From: Ceratothoa steindachneri
Lineage: Eukaryota; Arthropoda; Malacostraca; Isopoda; Cymothoidae
Assembly: GCA_963969495.1 (NCBI GenBank)
Contig: OZ018335.1
Coordinates: 85,108,354-85,172,353 of the forward strand
Length of the DNA: 64,000 nucleotides
Reading direction: 5' to 3'
Part shown: positions 34,591 through 44,760 of the stretch, piece after piece
Position numbering within the stretch: position 1 is the stretch's first letter
Layout: each line of letters starts with the position of its first letter
Position numbers and translations under genes: made by a program
Notes under the pieces: model-generated
Told to the model about the DNA's origin: nothing
The model's input: only the letters and a program-made list of their open reading frames with translations
Database searches by the model: none

Positions 34591-36102
34591 ATGGAGCGTG
34601 GCAAGTGCGTGAACGACGTTGATAGTGTTAGTGACATATGTGGCGCCTTCACTCATGGTAGCCTTAAGGTATCAATCTCAAGAGCTGTTCGACTGAACTA
34701 CAAAAGTTACTTCAAATCTCCTTTGGGTGACTAAGTAAAGAAATAGGCACCTCATATAGCTTTTAGGTCTTGTATCAACCAGCTGGGCGAGAGGATGTGT
34801 GGTAAGGGAAGCTCGTTAATGCCATTTTCTGCACCAATGATATGGCGTGAACCCGAAGATCACAGCAGTGACTGCTAGATTAGTCTCGCAAACATCAAGT
34901 AAATAACTATCAAAAACGATGTTAGCTGCAGTACCCAAATATTGCTTTTGCAATCTGACTAGTTCCATACAGCGTTAAACTCCCAGTCGCGAATCCACCG
35001 ACTGAACCAGAATTGATGAGTGATTTCGACTCTAATTCTACCTCAAATAAAGTCGACTACAAGGATGACTCTAAAAATACTAGGCCTAAACTCTTTACTT
35101 AAGAAGATCTTCATGATCTCATCAGGGACCTAGACTTGTCCAAAGAAAAGGGCGAAGTCGAAAGCGGCGTAACCTGCTGAAACCTGGAGTGCGTATAACT
35201 ACAGCTCGTTACCGACATAGAGAGCTGTCTGCATTTTTTAAGATGGCAAACAACCTTTGTTACTGTGAGGAGGCAGTATCTCTCATGGAACAATTCTGCA
35301 AGCCTGAAGCATACAAGTTAGATGATTGGAGGATATTTATAGACTCTCTGAAAGCTGTTCTTTTTCACAATGACAATCGGTTTCCATCTGTTCCCATAGC
35401 ACATGCAGCAAAGATAGCTGAAAGCTATGAAACAACGGAGATTTTCTCCCCTGCTATAGAGTACGAGAAACAAGATTGGAAGATATGTAGGGAACTCAAA
35501 GTTATTTACTGGGACTTCAGAGTAGCTACACAAAGCACATGGGCCTTTCGTGTTTGTGGGACGGGAAAACTGATGCAGAGCACTATGTGAGAAAGGAATG
35601 GCCGACAAGACAAAGAGATACGCCTGAAAGGTTCAACTCTGTTCACAATCGTCTTGTACATACATAAAAGATCATTTTTCCTCCACTGCATCTAAAGCTC
35701 CGTTTGGCTAAGGGTTTCATCAAGGCTATGGATCAATCTGGTGCTGGGGTTCGATATTTATGACAGAAACTAGGTGGTGTGGTTTTCAAAGCTAAGTTCA
35801 AATCAGTTGTCTCGAATGGACCACAGAGTCGCATACTAGTTCATGATAGTTAATTCACCAAGGCCTTGAACCCACTGGATAAAAACTCATGGGAATCATT
35901 TGTCAATGTGTCGCAGATTTTTCTTGGAAACTAGCGTGCTAACCTTGGATAAATTAATGATGTACACGGTGAAATATTTCATCAAAATATCGCTATAATG
36001 GAGAGCAGATATCAGGAAGAATTCAGACCTAATCTGATGGACGCTGAAATGAGAATAGAACGAGCTGTACAAATGAAAAAGCAAAGTTCAGAAGCTTTTT
36101 AG
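34591..36102 (+). pseudogene. Unnamed multi-copy Cys-motif protein family, copy 2 (decayed, keeps N-terminus)
   Basis: Begins with ATG at 34591: MERGKCVNDVDSVSDICGAF, then YFKSPLGD, APHIAFRSCINQLGERM and FSAPMIWREPEDHSSDC (to about 34878). This is the Cys-rich N-terminal part that copy 1 has mostly lost. It continues with LHDLIRDLDLSKEK, YRHRELSAFF, VYC-like LCYCEEAVSLM, DDWRIFIDSLKAVLFHNDN, QDWKICRELKVI, HYVRKEWPTRQ, FPPLHLKLRLAKGFIKAM, KNSWESFVNVSQIFLGN and GEIFHQNIAIMESRYQ (about 35970-36015). Between FLGN and GEIFHQ about 37 residues present in copy 1 are missing. The centre (35189-35590) is open for 133 codons in part because of frameshifts. Stops elsewhere make it dead. Function unknown. 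Confidence 0.75.
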
Positions 36103-36480
36103 AACTTCATATTTTGTCAATTATAAAGGATTCGAACTTATTCTCTTTAGTACAATTTCTTATGTGCTTCTCTGTGACGTGTTTAATATCGTTATCTTTT
36201 ATAAGAAAATTACTGTCATCATATTTACTATTTTTCTGATTGTTTAAGAAAGTAGATCTGATAGTAGAATAAAACATCTAAATCATACTCAACAATGTGA
36301 AATTAGTCATGTAAGCACAGTCACATAAGAGACAAGCTGGTCTGTTGCACGACACAAGTTACAGAATATTGAATATTTGTACCTTTTCTTTTTTTAGAAA
36401 ACAGAGTCTAATAGAAAAAAACAAATATCGGATTCAAATTCAGCAATATAAAATTAGTTGTGTGAGCATAATTTCATATG
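36103..36480 (+). other. 3' flank of copy 2 with a duplicated motif
   Basis: No gene. AATCATACTCAACAATGTGA followed by AATTAGTCATGTAAGCAC (about 36282-36320) recurs diverged as CAAATTCAGCAATATAAAAT then TAGTTGTGTGAGCA (about 36435-36470). Copy 1 has a related string at about 4381-4405. This suggests a conserved 3' UTR moved together with the coding part. Confidence 0.4.
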
Positions 36481-37179
36481 TGAACCATTTTGGTTGTTAA
36501 CCAGTGTTACCATTGAAATGTGATATCACATTGACGAAGGTCAGATATTCCCTTCTTAATGGTGCAAAGTACTGGTACTTCTTTAGTCAATCCCTTAATT
36601 TCTGTCGTATATTTGTATGCTAAAAAAACACAAAATGATAGTCATTGAAGTATCAAAGCATTAAATACCCTACACTTATCAGTCCATGTTTTTAAATACA
36701 ATTGGACTATATTATAGAAAGAAATGTGGATCCTTTCTTTGCAAAGACCCGATCATCGAAGGGACACTATGATGCATTTAGGCAGGATTAAAGTAACTGG
36801 CTCGTTGGAACACCTAAGTATAATAGGACTGTTCAAAGAAGGTTTTCTTTACAACGGCATAAATACAAAAATTATGTGATAATCGGTCCGGTAATATTTT
36901 TCCTATTATTCCCATCTTCTAAAAATAAATAAAAAGTTAAAGATATGAATATTTATTCTTTTCGTTTTATCATAACACCCTTGTGAGAAAACAAGCACGT
37001 GATGGCAAAAGTAACGTTTTGTTTTTAAGCATTACCTCGACGTGAAGGACCTCATTGGCGCTTAGAAGCATTTTTCTAAGTTTAAAAGCGTAAGAAACAA
37101 CAGGAATGGGCTGAGGAATGCAGCCCTTATCAGTCCGGGTATTTACCCAAGGAGAGACTCCCTCGCGACCTTTACCCTT
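36481..37179. other. No recognised gene
   Basis: AT-rich up to about 36960, then GC-richer. The 72-codon minus frame 37188-36970 is unremarkable. Confidence 0.5.
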
Positions 37180-38390
37180 TTCCTGCAATTGCCTGAGGCA
37201 AACGCTAGCCAGGCCTTGTTCGCATTACTCAAACGATTGATGATAGTTCCCTCCCCCCCTTCCAATGGGGTAAGCTTCATTACTCTAGGCGTGCATATTT
37301 ACCCGTGTCGCCAGGAACTAAGGAGATTGTGCAAGAAAATCTCACGTCAAAAAGATGATTCTACTCCTCCTCGATTCGGATCGTCGTACGCCGAAGGCAA
37401 CGACTCTGCGGGATAAGTCAAATATCCCTTCTGGATTAGTCAATCGCTCCTGGATAAGTCAAATATCAACGCATGATAAGTCAAGTATCCTCTTCCTGTA
37501 TTAGTCAAGAATCCTCTCCCCGTTAAGGACACCCGTTTGACTCAGTGCAACGTCTCCATCTCTAAAGAAGAACTCAACTCTTGTCCCAAAGCCTTCCTTA
37601 AAGATTGATCTTCGCGTAAGGCCCCTTAATTACGCACAGTCGTCAAATCAATCCGTTTTGATATCTCAGAAGAAACTTACTCTCCGTTTTATTCGAAGGA
37701 ATACTATCGGAAGAATTGACAGCCTCCACTCTTTAAGGCTCCCCCCATCGTCATCTTAAAGGAATATTTCAACTCTGAGCAAGTTGACCCTGGGCCGCCT
37801 CGAATTGAACTCAACCTCTATTCCCCCTCTTCGCCAGACACGAACATCGTCTTCCCCCTTCATTTGAACCATATATCGTAATAAATATTTTAACTCCCCC
37901 AATTTTATAATTGCCGCCTACCATTCCCCCATTATCATTGTGTATTTACTAAGTTACCAAGTAAAACTCAATTTTAATTGCGTCCTGCAGACCCATTTTA
38001 ATTCATTTAAATACCTAATTTCATTATTTGCCCGTTGAACACTTTAACGATTTATCTTATTGTATGTATTCCTATTTTGTACCATTTTAACCTAAATTAT
38101 TTATAATTATTAAAGTCTATTTTTGTCGACTCCTTTGCTCTTAACCTTTGAGCTCATCATAGTCGTGTATGTAGTTGCCCTGTAACTAAGTGTGACTTAA
38201 ACAACTCAGCCAATAAGGAATCAAAGTAGTTCTATTGGATTAGCCCTCTCTTACGATAATCTGACTTTGTAATCTTACCGGGCCGAGCAAATAGTATAAA
38301 AAAACCCTACGCACTTTAAAATCAAATATAATAGATATATGTATGGTATATAGAAACCTATTCCACGTCACACCCTTAGCCAAATTGATA
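37180..38390. mobile_element. LTR-like block (candidate)
   Basis: Pyrimidine-rich, GC-richer sequence without coding signal. It carries a short tandem array (37411-37512), AATAAATATTTT at about 37880, and a terminal part with ACGCACTTTAAAAT...TATGTATGGTATAT...CTATTCCAC (38308-38368). This resembles ACGCACTCTAAATATT...TATATGGTATAT...CCATTCTAC at 52616-52690. The shared landmarks suggest two copies of one LTR-like repeat. Boundaries were not established. Confidence 0.3.
37411..37512. repeat. Short degenerate tandem repeat, about 20 bp x 5
   Basis: The core GGATAAGTCAAATATC appears five times with changes (two copies read ATTAGTCAA), at spacings of about 19-24 bases. Confidence 0.75.
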
Positions 38391-38426
38391 GAGCACCCTT
38401 CATAATTTATATATTTTGCATGTTTA

Positions 38427-38621
38427 ATTAAACTTATTAGAATTTCTCATATTATTTATAAATATTTATACTAATAATGTTTGTTTTGCTAATATTCCTG
38501 AATATTTTGTTTATATAATTGATTTACCTAATATTTTCCTAAATATTTCTTATTTTTCACCATGAATTAAACTTATTAATTTTTAGCATATTATTCATAA
38601 ATATTTATCATAATAATATGT
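38427..38621. repeat. AT-rich direct repeat, about 139 bp apart
   Basis: ATTAAACTTATTAG followed by a CATATTATTTATAAATATTT-like block at 38427 recurs at 38566. The interior string TTTGCTAATAT (38485) recurs with its following 55 bases at 39792, beyond the LTR-like block. Confidence 0.7.
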
Positions 38622-39785
38622 ATGGGAAGGAACGAACCCTAAGGTCCACCTTGAGCCACGACTTTCAAGCAGAACCACGTGGGCCTAAGCTAGATCTTTA
38701 AACACCACGAGAGAGAACTATCCTCGCGTGAGAAAACTGCAAAGCGACTGGTAACAGCTGAGTTTGATCAGTGGGCCTATCCCTGGCGCAGACTCATTTT
38801 TCCGACCCTTGCCTGCCCCGAGGCCAGGCTTGACCCGAGAAGAAGCTTCCTCGGTCGTCTTATCTCGTCTGGGCCTAAAGAAACTGGCGCCAATGGTTAC
38901 TACCAAGAGACTGCCTTGCCTGAATGCTTTCTAGCGAGTAAGCCAGCAGGGTAATTAACCTAAGGTCAACTGTTACTCGTCAGAGAGTACCGTCCGCCGT
39001 TTCGCGAAGATACAGCCTCTCGTCTCGAGTCAAACCACGGAGTTAGCTCTCGTCGTCTAGACAGATTGTTGTGGTTTGGCCACAGTCAATTGGCATTTCG
39101 TGAAACGACTTTTTCTTGGAAGAATTGCGCGAACCATTCTTCTCACCTCGTGAAGGAAACCTCGCATCTCGTCTAAGATTACTGATCTCAATTTGAGAGT
39201 GTGTCACCTAGCCTGGGAATTACTTTACTCGTGCCCCACGGAATTCCGACCCCTCCGTCAAGACTAAAACGCCTTTCGAGCCGCAAGAGTACCTATCCTC
39301 TTAAGAATCGCTTATCTCTCCAAAAGTCAAACCGTCAAGGTAAAACCCTTTTACTGTTTTTAGAAGATAATCTTCATTTTTGTCCTCGTCATCTGATATC
39401 CCCCCTCCCGACCCTTTCATTGGACTCCTAAGTGTTTACAAATATTTTTCCATCTGACCATGTCCCATAGTTTGATCTCCGATAAACTGATTAGTATTTG
39501 ATTTATTATTTCATTGGGAGGCACATTATTCTCCCATTCCTGTGCCTTTGTAGACAGTTCCATAATTAGCATTATTAGTGTAATTAAACTTTATTTTTGG
39601 TTTTAATCTTTCAATAATCTTGAATGAAACCTGTTATTTAAATCTTACCTTTGGCCAACCATCAATCTCCTCCTGCAATCACCTTTTATTAGTCCTGCGC
39701 AGCTGGTCTATCTATCTGGCCTCCTGCAACGTAACTAGACTGCATTCTCTGCAGCGAAGGTATCCGATCACAAATAACACGACAC
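38622..39785. mobile_element. Possible solo LTR inserted in an AT-rich repeat
   Basis: A GC-richer block of about 1.16 kb interrupts AT-rich repeat sequence whose related pieces lie at 38427-38621 and 39792-39960. It holds no coding signal. TGGCGCCAATGG at 38885 resembles a tRNA primer-binding site, and a T-rich AATTAAACTTTATTTTTGG near 39580 looks like a polyadenylation region. Clean termini and a target duplication were not identified. Confidence 0.35.
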
Positions 39786-40847
39786 ATATATTTTGCTAAT
39801 ATGTTGGATTATTTTATTTATATATTTGATTGCTTTGTATTTTCCTAAATATTATTTAATTAAACAAATGGTATGTCTTTCTAAATTAGAATTTTACCAA
39901 AATTTTCATTTCTCAGCATAAATCTATAAAAATTGCTTATTTAATATCATTCTAATAACTCATAAGACTAGAACTGAAAAGCCTACAGAGAGCGCAAATT
40001 GCTGAAATAAAATGATAGGATATGATTTCCAAACCAGTCTAGAACAGGGGCAAGAACCTAATAGCCTTGTATCAGGTAAGATAATTAGTTAAAAGGATAC
40101 AAGGCACGAAAGAAGCCATAGATATCCGAGGTCAATAGATATAAACGTCTTTAGTGGGACAAAGATCGAAAAAAATGGACAGATGGGCAATGGTCTAAAG
40201 TTACCTGCCCAGATAGGAGTAATTATTATGTATGAATTGAACACTATATTATTTTATTTACAGCTCTTTACTAACTCCATTCTTACTGTATGTAGTGTCA
40301 AAAATAATGCAGTAACATTATCAGTAAGTTCTCGTGTCTCCAGTACATCTATTCAAGCCTCAGTCATAGATGTACCAGAAGAATTTTCGATGACAGGTAC
40401 TCTCAATATCTTACCTTCTGTGCATAAAGGTGGACAAGCACTAACAGAGCTGAGGGTCTATAAAATACTTACAGTTTTTCATACCATCACAACTTTGAAG
40501 AACCTTCCATTCCTCCTTCAGACACCGTACAGTGAAAGGATTATATAAAACTTAGACATTTGACTCTAGCTAAATTTATAAATGAAAGCATTCTTTTTGC
40601 GACTTTCAAACTGGCGTAGGGACCCTTATAAATGACTTACTAAAATTTCTCACTCCTAATAACTAAACTAAAGAACATCTTTCACAATCGATTTTCAATA
40701 CATAAATAAAACGGTTATGCAAATTCTACTTTAATTCCTCCCCCCAAATACTTATATGAACTTCACAAATCCAGAGTAAATACATTACCTTTATTATATT
40801 TAGATTTTTCAAGTTTTGCATGGAATACAAATTGCGCGCTTTACTAA
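39786..40847. other. No recognised gene; one unplaced frame
   Basis: A 121-codon plus frame at 40183-40548 is the longest here. It has a hydrophobic stretch near residues 14-34 and Ser/Thr-rich sequence after it, but I recognise no family. Confidence 0.4.
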
Positions 40848-42010
40848 TACACTACCGAGCAAAATAAGAGAACGATTTTGCTTTATTAAAATATTTACAA
40901 AAAATATAACGAGTAGGTAAATGAAATTTATTTCGTAAGGAAAGGCATGCATTAATATATTTTCTGAGAATTACATATGATCGATCGTATGTTCAAGAAA
41001 GCGAAATAAACTAACAAAATATAATATCGATACGTCCAAAATAATGATAAGATTTTTCAAGAATATACCAGAAGTTAATTGAAACCATCTCGCAACATTT
41101 TTCTCTGTAGGTAAGAACTGTACAAGCTCATTGTTCTCGGACTCAATCTGCAGAGATAGCACCACAGGTGACAGTTACTCCTGAGATTAGTGGGCGAATT
41201 GTTCGCTTGAATACTTCGGGGAGGAAACTTATAGCGATTTTAAGATAGGAAAGAATGACCACGAGTGTGATTTCACGTGTTGTGAAGTTATACAATAAAA
41301 GTAAAACTTATAAATCTCCAGCGAACTCAGGTCGACATCGCATATCAACCGTTCTAGAGGACAGAGCTATTATTTGGTTCTCTATGAAGCAGCAGTTTGA
41401 GACTGCAGCAATAATTTCATCGAAAAATTGAGACCAACAGTAGCAAAACGTGCTAGAAGTGGTCTGTTTCACAGTATCACATTGCTTCAATGCAATTGGT
41501 TTGAAAGCTCGTTGTCCCTCAATCAAACCAATCATAACTAAGAAGAACAGAGGGTGAGAATAGAATATGCTGAAGCTCATGTTGTTTGGAGGAATAAATA
41601 TTATGAGGGAATTTAGTTTAGCGCCGAAAGTAAATTTAACTCAGTTGGATCTGATGGTAGACACCTTGTTACAGGCACTGCAGAAATGTGTTATTTCTTT
41701 TCCACGCATGGGAAAGGCAGCATATTAGGATGGGAGATGTTTTTATCTAAAGATGTTAATACGCTAATGCGAATAATTGGGGCCACAAATGCGAATGTAT
41801 GTATACCTAAACTTCATACAACATGTTATAAATTCACTCTGAGCATCTCTGAAGCAGCCAGCAATATATATTCAGGACAACGCAACATTACATACTGCTA
41901 AACTAATAAATTAATATTTTGAACAAGAAGGTATTGAATTAATGAAGTGGCCTGCTCAAAGCCCGCAACTAAATCCAATTATGAACCTCTAGAACCATGT
42001 TTCCCAACCC
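40848..42010 (+). pseudogene. Tc1 transposon relic
   Basis: The left end near 40848 reads CACTACCGAGCAAAATAAGA, in the style of Tc1 termini. Coding starts near 41110: RQIVRLAR-like, VISRVVKLYNKSKTYKS and SGRHRISTVLEDRAI (41255-41370) form the bipartite DNA-binding region. The core reads FSAESKFN (first catalytic Asp of FSDES is now Ala), STHGKGSILGWEMF, YIQDNATLHTAKLINK (about 41868-41915, second Asp kept) and WPAQSPQLNPIMNL-stop-NH (about 41948-42000, catalytic Glu of PIEN now Met). The right end is lost in the (AT)n array at 42090. All three frames are used, so it is inactive. Confidence 0.75.
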
Positions 42011-42089
42011 TGGGGTAAATTACCTCAGTAGAGTAATGGATGTTCTGTGTGAGAATAGGTAGCCTGACCAAATCAATCAGTTTAACTCT

Positions 42090-42124
42090 CGCTAATTATA
42101 TATATTTATATATATATAAATATA

Positions 42125-42183
<59 letters not shown>
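42090..42183. repeat. (AT)n microsatellite
   Basis: About 90 bases of AT with AAATAT interruptions on the left side. Confidence 0.95.
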
Positions 42184-42185
<2 letters not shown>

Positions 42186-42239
42186 TTGAAAATCAAATGA
42201 CATGTGATATATAGATGTATTTAAAGGCCCAAAGAAATG

Positions 42240-42377
42240 GAAATTGGTAACACAACCCGGAAAAACGTTAAGAATAATATTACGTTTCCTAAATGTCCCA
42301 TTTCCCTTCTTAAGCTTTCATTGATTCACGTAATATTTATTCTCCTTAGCGTTTTTCCGGGTTGTGTTGCCAATTTC
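42240..42377. mobile_element. Foldback MITE: 45-49 bp inverted arms
   Basis: The left arm 42240-42284 is the reverse complement of 42329-42377 apart from two base changes and one 3-4 base gap. Both arms start with GAAATTGG and share ACACAACCCGGAAAAACG. The loop is 44 bases. There is no coding potential. The size and structure fit a small non-autonomous foldback element. The flanks ATG and TAT give no clear target duplication. Confidence 0.8.
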
Positions 42378-42736
42378 TATGTAAGAAGAGATTGGAGGTC
42401 GATGCGATGCAAAGCGGGCACCCAATGGTGAGTCACGTTGGCGTGAGGGGCTTGGAGGGGTGCGATAGTGGACAGCAAAGCGCTAAGGGGCGTGTCCTAG
42501 GGTACGTTGCTAAGTGGTTGGTAAGCACTAGAATCAAAGAAAACTGGAGCAGAGAGAATAATAGGGGACACTATTATAAAAATCAAAATCATTATTATTA
42601 TTGACGAGTATTTTAATTGATATTATATGATATTATTATCACTATTTGTATTTAATATTATTATTTATATTATTATTTTCTGCTCATGCTTGTGTTTCGT
42701 GCTAATCATACATGTGTTTTTTCAAAGGATGGCAAG
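42378..42736. other. No recognised gene
   Basis: Short GC-richer patch, then a poly-(TTA)-like run at about 42585-42680. Confidence 0.5.
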
Positions 42737-43700
42737 AAAAGTCACACAGAAATGAACTTAGATGAAGCATTTTAACAGTATGGGTTTTTGAATATGCCTG
42801 ATTCTTTTGGAGATTGCCAACAATCTGTGTTTTGGTGTAAATTTCTCATCAATGAAAGTCTGTAACCAGGAAAGCTGAAGGAACATCTAATGAAGTGTCA
42901 TCCTGGAAGTATGTCTCAGAGTATCACATTTTGTCAACAAACGGCAACCAATCTGCAAGATGGGAAGTTTGTAAAAACTCGACTTGCATCACAACAATTT
43001 GCGGCTGCTGTTGAAGATTCGTATGAAGTGCCATATCAAATAGCAAAATCACAAAAGCCGAATACAATTGCAGAAGAGTAATTTTACCCTGCTTATTTCA
43101 GAGGAATTATACAGTTCCTATACTAAATTTTCAATGGAGTTTGATGAAAGCACGGATGTTGCATGTTGTGCATATGATCGGATTTATTAGGTATGTTCAT
43201 GAAGGTAGTATCAAGGAGGAAATGTTACTATGTTAAGAATTGCTGACAACTACAAAAGTTGCAGATATCTTTACACAGTGGATGGTTTCCTGAGAAAGGC
43301 AGGCAAGTCTAGGTTGGAGTAAGATTTCCCAGGTATTCGTTGATCGAGCTCCAAGCATGATGTGCCAGGGCAAAGGATTCCATGCATTGTTGAAGAAAAA
43401 GAACCAAAATATCCAGGTTGTGCACTGTGTCATTCATTGTGATGCCTTGGCCTACTGAGTACATCAACGTTGTTTTAGATGACGCGATAAAGATTGTAAA
43501 CTTCGTCAATTAAAAAAGTTTGAAGAGTCGCATATTCAAAGAGCTGTGTGAAGAAATGGGAGCTCATTATGAAAATATACTGCACCATACTGAAGTTCGC
43601 TTGCTGTCACGTGGGAAAATCCTTGTTCGTGTTGCTGAGCTCCGTGAATTACTTTATATATTTAGGCAAGAGAAAGAAAGGGAAAAAAATAGATAGAATT
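42737..43700 (+). pseudogene. hAT transposase relic (ZBED/SCAND3-like)
   Basis: Plus strand. MNLDEAF-stop-QYGFLNMPDSFGDC leads to a damaged BED zinc finger, CKFLINESL-stop-PGKLKEHLMKCHPG (about 42836-42906), with one Cys apparently lost. The open frame 42890-43081 continues with FVKTRLASQQFAAAVEDSYE and VPYQIAKSQKPNTIAEE. Later blocks are FDESTDVA-like (about 43140), APSMMCQGKGFHALL-like (near 43350), LDDAIKIVNFVN, KSRIFKELCEEMGAHYENIL and HHTEVRLLSRGKILVRVAEL (43470-43650). This is the order of the large ZBED/SCAND3-type hAT proteins. HTEVR.LSRGK, near a catalytic region, has lost its Trp. Multiple frameshifts. The C-terminal dimerisation domain is missing. Confidence 0.75.
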
Positions 43701-44486
43701 TGTTAAGAAACTGGTGAGGTGGTGTGGTAGTGGCTTCACCGATACATTATAAAATAAGAGCTTCAACACCTCATATTTAGTGTAATAAGTTTTCTCATTG
43801 TCAAATCTTGCTTTGTTTCTAGTTTATTTACTTGCCAAGCATATATGTGAATAGTCGTTTTCTTATTTTGCAAGTTTCAATATTTGACTTTGTCAATACA
43901 ATATCTAGTATTAGTATTAAGGGGGGAGAACTCAGGCTATTAAAGCAAACCTTCGAAAGACTGAACGCTACGTTGATGCGCGGATTATAAAGGTCAGGTT
44001 GAGACGCGGAGTCAATTTACTTAACTAATCAGGTGGAGTTCAAGGTTGGCGAGATTGGAATAATGAGGCCGAGAGTGAAGTTCAGGTTAATTAAAGATAA
44101 ACCTAAAAAATATTAATTTTATTGACAAATTAAAATTAATTAAAATTTTATAAAGTGAAATTAATGATTGGATAATGATTTTGCGTTACTGGTGGGAAAA
44201 TCAAACTTTATTAATTAGTTTAGAGTTACATGCTCAGATCCAATTGGGCTCACAAAATAAAAATGGAAAAGACGCTTACTGGTTACTGGGCAACGGCGAC
44301 TTCCCAGTAGATTTGAGAGAAAAGTAGGGGCTCGGCGAGACGATCTTGTCGGCGTCTTCAAATGAGGGATCATCGTCAGTAGAAGAGAGAAAAGGAAGAG
44401 TATGGTTGGTACCTTACTTCCGGGGTTGTGAAGGCGTATGCTATAACCTTAGCTGGTGCTAGAGGAGGGAGCTGGAATACTATAAA
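43701..44486. other. No recognised gene
   Basis: AT-rich, then GC-richer from about 44270. No frame above background. Confidence 0.5.
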
Positions 44487-44760
44487 GAGCTACAAGGAAA
44501 ATAACTACCCTAGAAGAACGTTCAGTCCATACAAGGTGGGTACTTTTGGCGCAATCCTCGAAGGTGTCCGTTGGCAGCCTTGGTGATTCTCAGGAGAGGT
44601 ACAAGTATGGCTACCTCTGAGTAACTTCGACGGGGTTTGGTGCTTCGAGCACTCGAATGAGTAATACGGCGCAGCTGCTTCAGAAGACGGCGGGGGCAGG
44701 GGCTTCCGTTTGACCGTGTATGCCTTACCGTGGAGAGAATATGGAGATTTCGACTGGGTA
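44487..44760 (-). mobile_element. 5'-truncated CR1-like 3' end
   Basis: Minus strand. 44487-44590 resembles the 3' end of the long CR1 at 53.25 kb. Shared in order are GAG-TACAAGGA, TACCCTAG-AG, GTCCAT-CAA-G-GGGTAC, TTTGG and CAATC. Above it a decayed minus frame may be the end of ORF2 but is not clear. Confidence 0.5.

Noticed and set aside
37411..37512. CRISPR-like spaced repeats
   Set aside because: Repeats are short and degenerate, spacers are only a few bases, and the context is eukaryotic.
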